A stretch of DNA of 64,000 nucleotides from Phycisphaerae bacterium (GCA_026004655.1 BPJO01000010.1:79374-143373); one strand, 5' to 3'. Counted from the stretch's first letter, positions 46,825 through 57,269 are shown. Translations and numbers: made by a program. Notes: a model not told the origin generated them from the sequence alone.

Positions 46825-48335
46825 ATGGTTTTGAAGTTTGAAATATATCGTAACGGGGAGCGTCTGAGGCATTTCAGCCCCATCAACGCAATGGCAGTCG
46901 GGCCTGAAAGCATCCCTTGGACAGGAAACGTCACTTTTCGTGACGAACATCTGTTGGTTTCCCGAAATGATGACAACGCGACCGGGGTGTCTTTGTTATG
47001 GGATCTGGGCCAACCGGGCATGTATCAGATGGAAACGACACGTCTTCCCTCCCGGACCAAGCCATACATCCTGAATGTCGAACTGGCCCGGTTTCGGTTG
47101 ATGAAGATCGTTCAGAAACAAGAAGACTGGAATTTATTCGATTTTCCTCACACCGAGAAACTACAGCAACAGTTTCGCGAAGCCCAAGCGTTGTTTGCTG
47201 AATCACTGGCGCATTTGGACAAACCCGAAACCGCGTCAAAACTAGCCGACCGATCAATGGCAATATCGGTAAACTTGTCAGAGGAACTGGCGCGTTTTCA
47301 CGCCGAATTGTTGCTGAATCGTCGTCGGTCGACCAACTCCATGCCCCGTCATCTGTTCGGATGTCGTGTGGATTGGACCATCAACAATCAAAAGTACCGC
47401 GACATGATCTGTGAGATGTGCGATTTTGTGGTGGTACCGATGCCATGGAAGCTCCTGCAGCCGACCGAAGAAGAGTTTTTAACCAAACAGCTGGATGACT
47501 GGATCGAAATATTGGCTAAGAAGCGGATGTTGATCATAGCGGGTCCGCTGGTTGAGTTGTCAGACGCGCAAGTTCCGGACTGGCTTTACATTTGGGAGCA
47601 TGATTTTGAGACGCTGAGAGATCTTGCTTATGACTATGTTCGGAAAGTCGTTTCTCGTTATCGACGGGCTGTGACGGCATGGAATGTGGTGGGGGGGTTG
47701 AATGCCACCACCGCTTTCACATTGTCATTTGAACAAATGATCGAATTGACACGGGTACTTGTACAGCAGGTCCGTACGATCGCCTCCAACGCACGAACCA
47801 TCGTGACGGTCAAACACCCGTTCGGGGAGTATCACGCGCATCCCCCATCCGACGGTTCCTCCGATGTTGTATGCCGAGATGGTCGCTCAGGCGGGGATGC
47901 ATTTCGACGCTTTTGCCCTGGAACTGGAAATGGGAGTGCCGACACGATGTCAGTTTACCCGCGACCTTTTCCAAATTTCGACGATGCTGGATCGATTCAG
48001 TACGCTCGGAAAACCCTTGTTCTGCACGGGTTTTGGTGTTCCCGGAAGAGCCTCTCCTGATTCGAATGATGTGTCAGGTGGAGCACTAGACCCCGCTGTG
48101 GCAGGACGTTGGCATGAACCTTGGTCCCCGGAAAGACAAGCCCAGTGGCTGGATGAGTTTTCCCGAATCGCGTTGAGCAAACCCTACGTCGAGAATCTCT
48201 GCTGGGCTAATTTTTCGGACATTGCCCCCCACTTTGCCTAGCGGTGGTTTGCTGACCGACATGCTTCAACCCAAACCGGCGATGAAATCCGTCCAGGCTC
48301 TTCGAGAACAAATGGGTAAAAATGCCCGAAAATGA
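46825..48335 (+). pseudogene. GH10-like TIM-barrel protein with two frameshifts
   Basis: About 502 residues when two C runs (C5 at 47842-47846, C6 at 48225-48230) are each shortened by one base; then HPHPTVPPMLYAEMVAQAG and IAPTLPSGGLLTDM join smoothly and the stop overlaps the next gene's ATG (48322). A beta N-terminal domain (residues 1-150) precedes a barrel with FGCRVDWTINNQKY and LYIWEHDFETLRDLAYDYV. At the GH10 acid/base position it reads WNVVGGLN (family WDVVNE), while FALELEMG keeps a Glu at the nucleophile position. So possibly a non-canonical enzyme. Origin of frameshifts unsettled. Start ATG 46825 lacks a clear ribosome-binding site. Confidence 0.75.
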
Positions 48336-48753
48336 TGCGTCCGAATTACGATCGTCCCGATTTCTGACCTATACGCCCGGTCAGCGTCGGGTGCTGATTG
48401 TGCTACTGGGGATCATGTCGGTTTATGTGATATCTCGACGCATCAGCAACCCCGTCTCGGTTTCAGACCCCCAACCATCAGAAGGTGTGCGGGCTTTTGA
48501 ACTTGCTGATCGAATCGATCCGGAATACGCCGACTGGCAAACCCTAGCGATTCTTCCGGGAATTGGTGAAACCAGAGCCAAAATGATCGTCTCAAAACGT
48601 ACCGAGCTTCAAAATGCGAAACCGAACAGACGTGCGTTTACACGAGCCGAAGATCTATATCTGATCAAAGGAATTGGTCCTGCGACCCTGGAACGGATAC
48701 AACCTTATCTGATTTTCCCTTCAGATCCCACCACGATGCCCGAAGCGTATTAA
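48322..48753 (+). CDS. ComEA-like helix-hairpin-helix membrane protein
   Basis: A 143-residue protein with an N-terminal membrane helix (RVLIVLLGIMSVYVI) and a C-terminal HhH pair: QTLAILPGIGETRAKMIV and LYLIKGIGPATLERIQ. This layout is that of ComEA-type DNA-uptake or DNA-binding proteins with a single anchor. The start lies within the end of the previous gene, so the two are translationally coupled when that gene's frame is corrected. It converges with truB (nine bases apart). Confidence 0.85.
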   Translation: MPENDASELRSSRFLTYTPGQRRVLIVLLGIMSVYVISRRISNPVSVSDPQPSEGVRAFELADRIDPEYADWQTLAILPGIGETRAKMIVSKRTELQNAKPNRRAFTRAEDLYLIKGIGPATLERIQPYLIFPSDPTTMPEAY

Positions 48754-48762
48754 TCAAGTCGG

Positions 48763-49477
48763 TCAATCCCGGAGGTTCAATGTGAGAAGACTTGTCGATT
48801 GGATTGGGTGAATGAAGGATTGGATGTTCTCGCAGTTGAGTGTTTCTAACCGAACGGATTGTTCGACAGTGAATTGACCTATGCGTGTTCGTTCAAGCTG
48901 AATGAGGTATCCACCCACTCCCAAAAGTTGGCCGACATCACGTGCGATCGACCGAATATAGGTTCCCCGTCCGCAGTCCACGCGTATTTCAAGATCAGGC
49001 CAATCGTATCGGATCAAGTCGATTCGATCGATCCTAACCGGACGAGGAGATAGCTCAATTATTTCTCCCTGTCTCAAACGATCACTAGCCCGTTTACCTC
49101 TGATCTTCAAAGCGCTGAACGCCGGCGGCGTCTGTTGGATCAGCCCGGTCTGAGAGGCCAACACCTGAAGAACTTGTTCAAGGCAAGGCGCATAAGCACC
49201 GATCGTTGGTCGGGCTTCGGATTCAGGGTCGTCCGTCGGGGTCGTAGCTCCAAGGCGGATCGTTTGCGCGGTATTGTTTGGGCTGATTCATGAAGGTCTC
49301 GCAAAGCCGAGTAGCCTGCCTACCTACCAGAACAAGCAGCACGCCGGTGGCAAATGGATCGAGCGTGCCTGCATGCCCGATCTTAAACTCTTCAGGCAGT
49401 AATTTTTTAATATAATTAACGACCTTGGTGCTACCCGTGCCAGAAGGCTTGTAAATGTTCAATATCCCGCTTTGCAT
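48763..49477 (-). pseudogene. truB: tRNA pseudouridine synthase B (truB), one frameshift
   Basis: Makes pseudouridine 55 in the T-arm of tRNAs. The N-terminal part has GILNIYKPSGTGSTKVVNY and GHAGTLDPFATGVLLVLVG with the catalytic Asp at ~40, then KQYRA. The frame is lost there: removing one T from the TTT at 49263-49265 (minus: AAA) gives KQYRATIRLGATTPTDDPES and joins to VLASQTGLIQQTPPAFSALKI, RGTYIRSIARDVG and so on to the C-terminus. Corrected length 237. Near-universal gene, so sequencing error is a serious possibility; otherwise a decayed one. Confidence 0.88.
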
Positions 49478-49518
49478 GAACTTGATAATGCAGTACTTTT
49501 TACTACAAATGAAATGAC

Positions 49519-50109
49519 ATGATATGGAATAAAGAGCGAATCATTGCCGAACTAAAAGCGTTGTACAAGAAAAAAGTTGATTTATCGTACAACAATCTGG
49601 CCAAAAAGCGTCAGGCATTGGTATCCGCGGCGGCTTATCATTTCAAGTCCTATCGTAACGCGGTCGAAAAGGCAGGAATCAATTATGAGGAAATTGTTCG
49701 TCGACCCCGATGGAACAAACAAAAAGTCATTGCGATCATTAAATCCGCCAAGAAAAAGGGATGGGATTTAAACTGGTCATCAGTGACCAAGCGTAGAGAC
49801 GATCTAGGCAAGGCAGCGTTTGCCGCCATTCAAGGTAGGTTGTTTGGGTCGTGGGACCGAGCATTGACGGCAGCGGGGTTGGATGCCGATGAAGTGTCAC
49901 GCTACCGACGTTGGAGCAAAAATACGATCGTATTCGAACTCAAAGCCAGGGCTGCCGACGGCGAAAACCTCAACAGTGGGGCGGTTCAACAGGAAGACCC
50001 CGGACTTCACGCAGCCGCACTCCGATACTTCGGCTCGTATGACAAAGCACTTCGTGCTGCAAGAATAAACCCGAATAAAATCCGCAAGCGCAAAACTCAT
50101 CGGGAATAA
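49519..50109 (+). CDS. Three-repeat HNH_repeat (homing-endonuclease-associated) protein
   Basis: A 196-residue basic protein made of three ~62-65-residue repeats (about 1-63, 64-130, 131-190). Each begins W(N/S)K..I...K, passes a basic helix and ends in F(GS)(W/Y)..A(L/V)..AGI/L: HFKSYRNAVEKAGINYEE, RLFGSWDRALTAAGLDADE, RYFGSYDKALRAARINPNK. This fits Pfam HNH_repeat, usually found beside HNH nuclease domains; here the protein consists only of repeats. DNA binding is probable. ATG 49519 is close to the truB start, divergent. Convergent with the next gene by two bases. Confidence 0.85.
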   Translation: MIWNKERIIAELKALYKKKVDLSYNNLAKKRQALVSAAAYHFKSYRNAVEKAGINYEEIVRRPRWNKQKVIAIIKSAKKKGWDLNWSSVTKRRDDLGKAAFAAIQGRLFGSWDRALTAAGLDADEVSRYRRWSKNTIVFELKARAADGENLNSGAVQQEDPGLHAAALRYFGSYDKALRAARINPNKIRKRKTHRE

Positions 50110-50111
50110 CA

Positions 50112-50426
50112 TCATTGCCCGGACAGTCCAATAATTTCTACGGCTCTGGCTAGTGTGGCTCGGGTCAGAAGCATCACCACAGCCGGGGGAAACTCCATCT
50201 GGGGATTCTCCCGATAAGCTGCTGGAATCACGCGGTGTGCGATGTCGTGAATCTCACGTTCGACTGCCTGCTGACGCTCGGAAATGCGTTTCGTATCATG
50301 ACGCGGAAGTGGATCGATCACGTCATAAGCCAGCATGAGTGTCGAAACCTGCCAATCGTAGTAACTGTGGGTTCCATCTGCCATGCGGATATATGACCGA
50401 GGAACTCGTCCAGAGGCAAGTCTCAT
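50112..50426 (-). CDS. Hypothetical protein, 104 residues
   Basis: Small soluble protein without a signal or membrane segment, with a helical C-terminal half (ISERQQAVEREIHDIAHRV, RATLARAVEIIGL). A short ATG 50384 alternative exists. No family recognised. It is convergent with the HNH_repeat gene with only two bases between, so it occupies otherwise unexplained sequence. Possibly a fixed real gene but unproven. Confidence 0.5.
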   Translation of the reverse strand: MRLASGRVPRSYIRMADGTHSYYDWQVSTLMLAYDVIDPLPRHDTKRISERQQAVEREIHDIAHRVIPAAYRENPQMEFPPAVVMLLTRATLARAVEIIGLSGQ

Positions 50427-50501
50427 ACACCAAATTATAAACCTCGGTCCATCTTTGAGTCCGGGGTTTAAACGAGCTGAAACTCATCATCCGTATCTGA
50501 T

Positions 50502-53241
50502 TTACGCAGCCATTCTCGCACCAATAAGTTGCCCATGAAGAGTGGTAAACGTCTGACCGTTCAGCGTGATGACATTGAAGTAATCCGTTCCGACCTGCTG
50601 ATAGGCGTTCCATTCTGACGCTGTCTGGAAACCGGCGTTGATATAACCAGTTCCGATGTAGTTCTTGGCATCTTCGCCTACCCAGTTGGCCGTTTTCCCA
50701 CCGATCGACCAGAGGTTCCCGTCGATGCGTGTAAACGAATCCAGGTTTGTATCAACGACTCGGATACCGGCAGCCGACCCCGAACCGATGGTCAGGTTCG
50801 GAGCGTAATAAAGGTTATTCAGAACCTGAATGCCGTCCACCTTCCCATTAACGCTGATCATTCGGCCGCCGGTGTCGGTATTGATACCCGTATTGTTCTG
50901 GATGATCAGGTCAATGACTCCACGATTGTAGGTCGAATCAAACCCGTCCACGTTGATGGCTGTGAAACCATTGGCTTGGATCACGTTATCTCGAAGGGTG
51001 ATGTGCTCTCCCCCATGATTTACATCAATTTTATCGTTACGAACGCTATTACCTTCGAGGATGGCATACTTGAAACGGAACTCTGGATGTCGCAGTCCGT
51101 CGGCTTTTCCCAGAGGTCCTATCTGGAACGGACCGTTGAGCTTGTTGTCCGCCAGATACGCGAATGTTCCGGATTGGACGTTCAGTGCGGTCTTGCGGAT
51201 GTCGTATTGATCGGCGCCCGAACTCCGACGTTCAATGTTCGCAAAATCATTGTCCATGACCAAGATTTTGTGGGTATAGTTGGCACGGACGATATGCTCG
51301 CGGGTACTGTTAACGGCTTTGTTTCCGATAATGACGATGTTCTCACCTTCGCTCCAGACAAAGTACTTACGGAGTCCGGTCAGCAGCGGTGCTTCGTTGT
51401 CCTGGAACAGGAATCCATGGGGACGCTGATTTAGGTTTGCACCGAACTGAAGGTTGAGAATCTCAACCCGTCGAACGGAGATATTTGTTCCTGCGGGTTG
51501 GAAACCCAGGGGTGTTCCTGAATCATTAGTATCTTTGTTGAAGATCGAGTCCAGTGACAGATCCTGAACCGCGATATTGGTTGCGCTGCTTTTGGAGCGG
51601 AAAAAGACCCCGGTATTTCTAGCGCCGGTCCACAATAGTGTCGGACGATCACCAATCCCGTACGCTCCCACGACGATATTCGATCCGTTGAGCCACATCG
51701 TGGAATCAACTTCAAAAGTGTCGCCTCTCCGAAAGAGGATTTCGGTATTGCTTCCCGCGAGTGATGCGGCTTTTGCAAACGTTCTGACGGGACTGTTGAC
51801 GGACAGACCGGTGTTGTTGTCGGAACCGTTTGAAGCCACATAAATCACTTTGCGATTGGCAGAAGTGACGTTGATCGTGATCTGCGCCTTATCGGTTTTA
51901 CCGGCCTTGTTTGTTACGGTCAATGTGATCTTGTAGGTGCCCGGTTGATCGTAAGTGTGGGCCGCGTTGAACCCCTTGAGCTTGTTGTAGCGTGAGCCTG
52001 CATCCCCGAAATCCCACGTAAATTGTGATTCGTGCCAGTCTCCCAAGCCCAATCGTGAAGCCAATGCGTCCACATGAACCGCGTGACCGGCGGGGACCGT
52101 CATAGAGATTGCCGTAATGGCCGCCTGCGGCGCTGTACTGTCCGAGGTGTTATCCGTGGGTAAGGAGTCGTTTCCACCCGCATTGTCCGGGGTAGTTGGT
52201 GTCGGACTGGGAGCGGGTGTTGGTTGACTGTTTCCGTCCGTTGAAGCCGGCTTACCGGAATTGTTGCTGGATGAACTTCCTGAAGCGGAATTGATCACAT
52301 GGAATGTAATACCTAAACTTGAAAGCACAGCTCCGGTATTCTTATCAATGGCGTGTCCGACGAGGGGTGTGTGTGCCAATCGTCAGATTCATGGAACGGA
52401 ACTGGCCGGCGTTGTCACCCGCCAGCGCGTAGGGGGCAAATTGCTCGATTCGGTACATTTTCTTGCCGTCCCAGTCAAAACGAACCGCAGCGGTGCCGTT
52501 CAGATTAGCAGCAATATTCAGCTTGGAAGGAAGCTTAGCCAGATCCAGAACGTTCCCTGTGTCGATACTGTGATAACCGATAACCTTATTTCCGTTGGTC
52601 GCATCGATAAGTGAAAAGCCAGTGATCCGGGGAATCGAAGAGGTACTGGCAGGTTTTGCGGAACGACTGGATGTTACCGCACTTATATTATCCCGACCTC
52701 CACCCCCGTATATCTTATCATGCCTTTCGACGGCATCGAAAAAATCGTTCCCCCCTTCTCCGAACAGGGTATCGTTCCCGCTGCCCCCATCGATGGTATC
52801 GTTCCCCGCTCTTCCGTGGATCCGGTCGTTTCCATCTCCGCCATACAGTCGGTCATATCGGGAGCCGCCATAAATGGTGTCGTTACCTGCGCCCCCTTCG
52901 ATCCGATTGGTCCCACTGCCACCGACAACCCGGTCGTCACCGTCCCCGACATAGATGTTCACAGGCACTTTGATCTGGTCACTTACCTCGATGTAGTCGT
53001 TGTGGTCCCCCCCCACGATGGTAATAGACTTCAGACCGGCGATGAGACGGCTGGTTTGGGTTCCGTTCATGACCGTCATTACGCGATTCCCGGTAACTTT
53101 GACCTGGACGGCGTTCTTACTATTCGCCAGCCCGAGAATCGATAAGTTCCCTGCCTCAAAAGAGACCGAGGAGAGCATCTGACGGGTTTCGAGCGTTTCA
53201 ACAACCGCACGGCCGAGGATGTCAGAGGTTTCAGATTTCAT
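50502..53241 (-). pseudogene. Large surface protein: LEPR-like N-terminus, RTX repeats, PKD domain, right-handed beta-helix; one frameshift
   Basis: The N-terminus has VETLETRQMLSS, a variant of the planctomycete LEPR-XLL signature, followed by Ca-binding RTX nonapeptides (GGAGNDTIYGGSRYDRL, GNDTIDGGSGNDTLFG; about residues 95-180), a domain with FAPYALAGDNAGQF, then, after the frame is corrected, a Ser/Pro/Thr linker, a PKD domain (FTWDFGDAGSRYNKL...AHTYDQPGTYKITLTV) and a long beta-helix (VIYVASNGSDNNTGLSV, NTREHIVRANYTHKILVMDN). Removing one G from GGGG at 52364-52367 joins GTHTL to VGHAIDKN, giving 912 residues. Likely an adhesin or polysaccharide-binding enzyme. AGGAGGT abuts the ATG directly. 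Confidence 0.82.
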
Positions 53242-53503
53242 ACCTCCTACATCGAATGCCGGAACCTGAGAAAGAAGTGAAATTCAACGTTTTCTACCCC
53301 ATTACCGCAACTTTTCTCACCCCCCGGACCGGCAAAGGTGTAATAACCCGAACTCTAGGGGCGATAATCCATGGGGTATCAGTACTGATCCGGGCGCCTT
53401 AGGAATACAGTTCTCGGACCTTCCGAGCCGAGGGTTGAGAAATGTCAGGTGTTTCTAACCTGTCGAACATACGCTTTTACCGACCGTTTGCGTACAATTA
53501 TGG

Positions 53504-55078
53504 ATGATGAGGTATTTTTGGACAGTTTTTCTGGCTAGTTTTCTTGTGTTGATCGCTGCTGGTGAGGTTTTAGCCCTGTCAGTGGAGCAGGAGAGAACCG
53601 TATTTACTCATCCGACCTCCATGCCAACACGTCCGCCCCAGGCAGTTGTCATTCCCATCCACGGGGAGATCAATGATTTCACGTTCTCGATTCTAAAAAG
53701 CCGGATCGAACAGGCCAAAGCCGACGGGGCCGATACCATCATTTTAGAGCTTAACACTCCCGGTGGAGCCGTTTCGGCAGCGATGGATATAACCCGGTTG
53801 CTCAAGGAAACCGGCGAATCCATGCTAACCATCGCCTATGTTCAGGAAATGGCTTATAGCGCCGGAACTCTGATCGCGTTTGCTTGCCATGAGATCGTCA
53901 TGGAAGAACGATCGATGATCGGCGACTGTGCCCCGATCATGATGGGGCAAGGGGGACTGGCAACCCTTGAAGGCGCCAACCGAGCCAAGATCGAAAGCCC
54001 TCTCGTCGCCGAGTTTGAAGATTCGGCCGAGCGGAACGGACATGATCCGGTTCTGGCAAGGGCATTTGTTCAGTATCAATATACGGTTTATGTCCTTGAA
54101 AATGAAAAAGGCGAATGGAAGTATGTAGGAGCCAACGAGTTACAACGGTATTTGGATCAGGGTTGGAAACTCGCTACGGACATCAAAAACCCGATTGATG
54201 ATGAATTGACCTTATTGACCGTGAATGAGACTACGGCGACCCGGTTAGGGATTTCGACCGGAATTTATAAGTCGATTCAGGATTTTGCCGACCAAAGAGG
54301 AATTCAAATCATCAAACGCTATGACGTTTCCGCGGGTGAAAAAATCGTCGGCTGGTTAAGCAGCAGCGGCGTTCGAGGGATCCTGAGCGTTGTTTTTATG
54401 TTGTCCCTGTACATCGCTTTTACCAAACCGGGCACCGGAATCCCCGAAGCTTCCGCCATCCTCAGCGGGGTCCTTCTGTTCGGGATTCCGATGCTGACCG
54501 GATATGCCGGCGTTCTTGAGATTCTCCTGATCATTTTAGGGGTCTTACTCCTGGTGGTGGAGGTATTCATTACCCCGGGCTTCGGGTTTATGGGGATTAC
54601 CGGTTTACTCCTTATACTTGCGGGTATGGTATTGACATTCGTTCCGAGCGAAGCCCCCGCGATTCCAGACGGAGGGAGTATTTTTCCTCAGTTGCCCCAG
54701 ACCCGAGAAGGTCTCAAAGAAGGTTTGCTGGTGGTGACCACAGGGACAGTCGTATCATTCGGACTTTGGTTGTGGTTGTCGCGGTACTTGCCGCGTATTC
54801 CGTATTTTAATCGACTGATCCTGACCACAACGGTCGGCAGCACCCCCGAAACCGATGACCCGGCCCGTGAAGCCGTTCAGTCGGCTTGGCCAGCGGTCGG
54901 GACCCGGGGCGTGGCTGTGACAGATTTAAGACCAGGCGGTATTGGTCGATTTTATGACACCATTATCAATGATGAACGGAATATCGACGTGATCTCTGAT
55001 CATGGATTCGTTGCCTCTGGCCAAACCATCGTGGTTCGAGCCAGGCACGGTAATGAAGTGATCGTTAGAAAGGCGTGA
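53504..55078 (+). CDS. NfeD-family membrane protease (ClpP-like + membrane + OB-fold)
   Basis: Membrane-bound serine protease of the NfeD1b type, 524 residues. Signal-like N-terminus, then ClpP-class protease with IPIHGEINDFTFSILKSRI, LELNTPGGAVSAAMDITRLL and AYSAGTLIAFACHEIVM (Ser near residue 120), followed by four hydrophobic segments (~290-400; GVLEILLIILGVLLLVVEVF). The C-terminal ~120 residues are an OB-like domain (GTRGVAVTDLRPGGIGRF). In known cases such proteins cleave stomatin/flotillin-like partners. Followed by a short NfeD and floA with overlapping/close starts. Confidence 0.9.
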   Translation: MMRYFWTVFLASFLVLIAAGEVLALSVEQERTVFTHPTSMPTRPPQAVVIPIHGEINDFTFSILKSRIEQAKADGADTIILELNTPGGAVSAAMDITRLLKETGESMLTIAYVQEMAYSAGTLIAFACHEIVMEERSMIGDCAPIMMGQGGLATLEGANRAKIESPLVAEFEDSAERNGHDPVLARAFVQYQYTVYVLENEKGEWKYVGANELQRYLDQGWKLATDIKNPIDDELTLLTVNETTATRLGISTGIYKSIQDFADQRGIQIIKRYDVSAGEKIVGWLSSSGVRGILSVVFMLSLYIAFTKPGTGIPEASAILSGVLLFGIPMLTGYAGVLEILLIILGVLLLVVEVFITPGFGFMGITGLLLILAGMVLTFVPSEAPAIPDGGSIFPQLPQTREGLKEGLLVVTTGTVVSFGLWLWLSRYLPRIPYFNRLILTTTVGSTPETDDPAREAVQSAWPAVGTRGVAVTDLRPGGIGRFYDTIINDERNIDVISDHGFVASGQTIVVRARHGNEVIVRKA

Positions 55079-55572
55079 TCCGGATGCTGTGGGTGTGGCT
55101 GGTCATTCTGCTCGTCGTAGCTTTGGGTCTGTTCTTTGCGGAACTGTTTGTACCTTCCGGTGGATTGTTGGCAGTGCTCGGTGCGGCCTGCATGACGGGG
55201 GCGATTATCATCTGTTTCAGGATCGACCTTTGGTTGGGAGCAGGGATGCTGGCGACGAGTGTCATATTCGCACCGTTCGCGATCGGTTGGGGGGTGAGCT
55301 TGTGGCAGAAAACATCTTTGGGCAAGCGTATGATAGTGACCGAAGTAGCGGGTGAATTGCCCAAACCCAAAGTCCTGATCGGTTCGATCGGAACAACTCT
55401 GACGGAATTAAAACCGATGGGCGAAGTTGAAATCGGTGACGTTAGGGTTGAAGCACAAAGTGAAATGGGGATGATCATTCCACCCGGAAGACGTGTAAAG
55501 GTCTTGGCGATGAGTAACGGGGTCGTGACGGTTCGAGAAATCAGAGAAATGGCTTCAACAAGTACGGGTTGA
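55075..55572 (+). CDS. Short NfeD-like membrane protein
   Basis: A 165-residue protein with two to three N-terminal membrane helices (LVILLVVALGLFFAELFV then LLAVLGAACMTGAIIICF) and a C-terminal OB-fold domain (GSIGTTLTELKPMGEVEIG, VRVEAQSEMGMIIPPGRRV) typical of NfeD. Starts four bases before the end of the upstream protease gene. Likely partner of the flotillin-like protein that follows. Confidence 0.88.
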   Translation: MIRMLWVWLVILLVVALGLFFAELFVPSGGLLAVLGAACMTGAIIICFRIDLWLGAGMLATSVIFAPFAIGWGVSLWQKTSLGKRMIVTEVAGELPKPKVLIGSIGTTLTELKPMGEVEIGDVRVEAQSEMGMIIPPGRRVKVLAMSNGVVTVREIREMASTSTG

Positions 55573-55596
55573 TAAAGCTTTAAGGAAGGAAATGTT

Positions 55597-56613
55597 ATGA
55601 GTATTTTGGCCGCGAATGCCGGAGATCTAGTGATTTATGGCGTGATCATTGTTGTTCTGATCGTCGCCTTGATCCTGTTCTTTTTATTTTTCAATTTTAT
55701 CAATCTGTACATTCAGGCGCTGGTGTCAGGTTCGCGGGTGGGATTCCTGGACTTGTTCGGGATGTGGTTGCGGAAAATCAATCCGAATCTGATCGTGGCT
55801 GCGAGGATTCAAGCCACTCGTGCGGGGCTTCAGATCAGTCAGCAGGAAATGGAAAGTCACGTTTTGGCTGGCGGAAATCTGATGAGAGTTATCACAGCCA
55901 TGATCGCGGCCAACAAAGCAAATATCGAGCTGAGCTGGAAGACCGCCACTGCGATCGACCTTGCCGGACGAGATGTGCTCGATGCGATTCAGACCAGCGT
56001 TTATCCCAAAGTCATCGACGTACCTAACCCGCAACTAGGCCGTACAACAATTGACGCAGTAGCCAAGAACGGAATTCAGCTTAAGGTCAAAGCACGAGTC
56101 ACCGTACGAACCAACATCCAGAGGCTAGTCGGTGGGGCGACCGAAGAAACCATCATCGCCCGTGTCGGTGAAGGGATCGTTTCAGCGATCGGGTCTTCAT
56201 CGGATCATACAGCGGTGCTCGAAAATCCCGACCACATTTCCAAGGCCGTTCTGGCCAAGGGTTTGGACGCCAACACCGCCTTTACCATTCTTTCGATCGA
56301 CATTGCGGATGTCGATGTCGGCGATAACATCGGTGCCAGACTCCAAGCTGAACAAGCCGAAGCCGACAAGAAACGCGCCCAGGCCGAAGCCGAAAAACGA
56401 CGCGCCATGGCTGTGGCTAGCGAGCAGGAAATGATCGCTGAGCAGGCCAAAAACCGCGCCTTGGTCGTTCTTGCTGAAGCCGAAATCCCCAAAGCGATCG
56501 CTGAAGCTTTCCGGAATGGAAACCTCGGCGTCATGGATTACTATCGCATCCGGAATGTTCAAGCCGATACCAACATGCGGGAAGCAATTGCCAAGCCGGA
56601 TGATAAGCAATGA
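55597..56613 (+). CDS. floA: Flotillin-like protein FloA
   Basis: Membrane scaffold protein of the FloA/YqfA family (338 residues), organising functional membrane microdomains. An N-terminal membrane helix ([19 protein letters not shown]) is followed by a PHB/SPFH-type domain ([39 protein letters not shown]) and a C-terminal helical Glu/Ala-rich region ([18 protein letters not shown]). AAGGAAGGAAATG is a strong ribosome-binding site. Clusters with two NfeD-type genes as is usual in many bacteria. Confidence 0.92.
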   Translation: MSILAANAGDLVIYGVIIVVLIVALILFFLFFNFINLYIQALVSGSRVGFLDLFGMWLRKINPNLIVAARIQATRAGLQISQQEMESHVLAGGNLMRVITAMIAANKANIELSWKTATAIDLAGRDVLDAIQTSVYPKVIDVPNPQLGRTTIDAVAKNGIQLKVKARVTVRTNIQRLVGGATEETIIARVGEGIVSAIGSSSDHTAVLENPDHISKAVLAKGLDANTAFTILSIDIADVDVGDNIGARLQAEQAEADKKRAQAEAEKRRAMAVASEQEMIAEQAKNRALVVLAEAEIPKAIAEAFRNGNLGVMDYYRIRNVQADTNMREAIAKPDDKQ

Positions 56614-57203
56614 TCCTGTTGTCAACGACTCACATCATCCTTGCTCAGCAAAACGAAGAGTTCAGCATATTTAAGCTGCTCGCACCGATCCTTATTTTGC
56701 TTTTCTGGTTAATAACGCAGATCCTCGCATCGATGGCTGAGAAAAAGAAGAGAATCCCTCCTAGTGAAACGATGGAGAATCCCCCGATCTCCACCGATTC
56801 GGAGGAGTCGGTTTTTCAACCGACTCCTCCCCCCAGGCGGGTCCCCCAAGCCCCGCGTCAGGGCAGACCCCGTCCTCCCGTTCGTCAACCCAAAAAGACG
56901 ATCAAACAACCCCAACCGCCTGCTCTTCCAAATCGCTACAAACCACAGTCGACCCAACCCACGTCGGCGGACACGATCGAAATCCCTCCCCAGTTCTCGA
57001 CCTCGAGTCCGAATCTTTCTTCACTGCCCTCTATCGGGGCAACCGAAATCGGGGCTTCGGCTTCGGGTACGACTCAGTCCGATGGGCCAAATCGCCTTCA
57101 CCGATTGCGTGCCATTCTTAGGCCGGCCAATCTTCGGAAAGAGTTTATTCTCACCGAGATTCTTCAACCCCCTGTCGGACTCCGCTCCGATTCCATCCGC
57201 TAA
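56610..57203 (+). CDS. Pro-rich single-pass protein in floA operon
   Basis: A 197-residue protein with an N-terminal hydrophobic helix ([20 protein letters not shown]) and a long Pro/Arg/Gln-rich disordered region (residues ~60-120), ending in a short conserved-looking segment [18 protein letters not shown]. It starts with ATGA overlap to floA, so is co-translated. In planctomycetes such a gene commonly follows floA, as far as I recall; function unknown, possibly an anchor or partner for microdomains. Confidence 0.7.
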   Translation: MILLSTTHIILAQQNEEFSIFKLLAPILILLFWLITQILASMAEKKKRIPPSETMENPPISTDSEESVFQPTPPPRRVPQAPRQGRPRPPVRQPKKTIKQPQPPALPNRYKPQSTQPTSADTIEIPPQFSTSSPNLSSLPSIGATEIGASASGTTQSDGPNRLHRLRAILRPANLRKEFILTEILQPPVGLRSDSIR

Positions 57204-57269
57204 TTAAGTCGGATTCTGTCAAATAAAATACATGAAAACTTTGGTCATCAATGCGTCCTCAGACGCTCG

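Noticed and set aside
57250..57266. GCGTC-CTCA-GACGC stem between the floA operon and mgtC
   Set aside because: Five-base stem without T-tail; could occur by chance.
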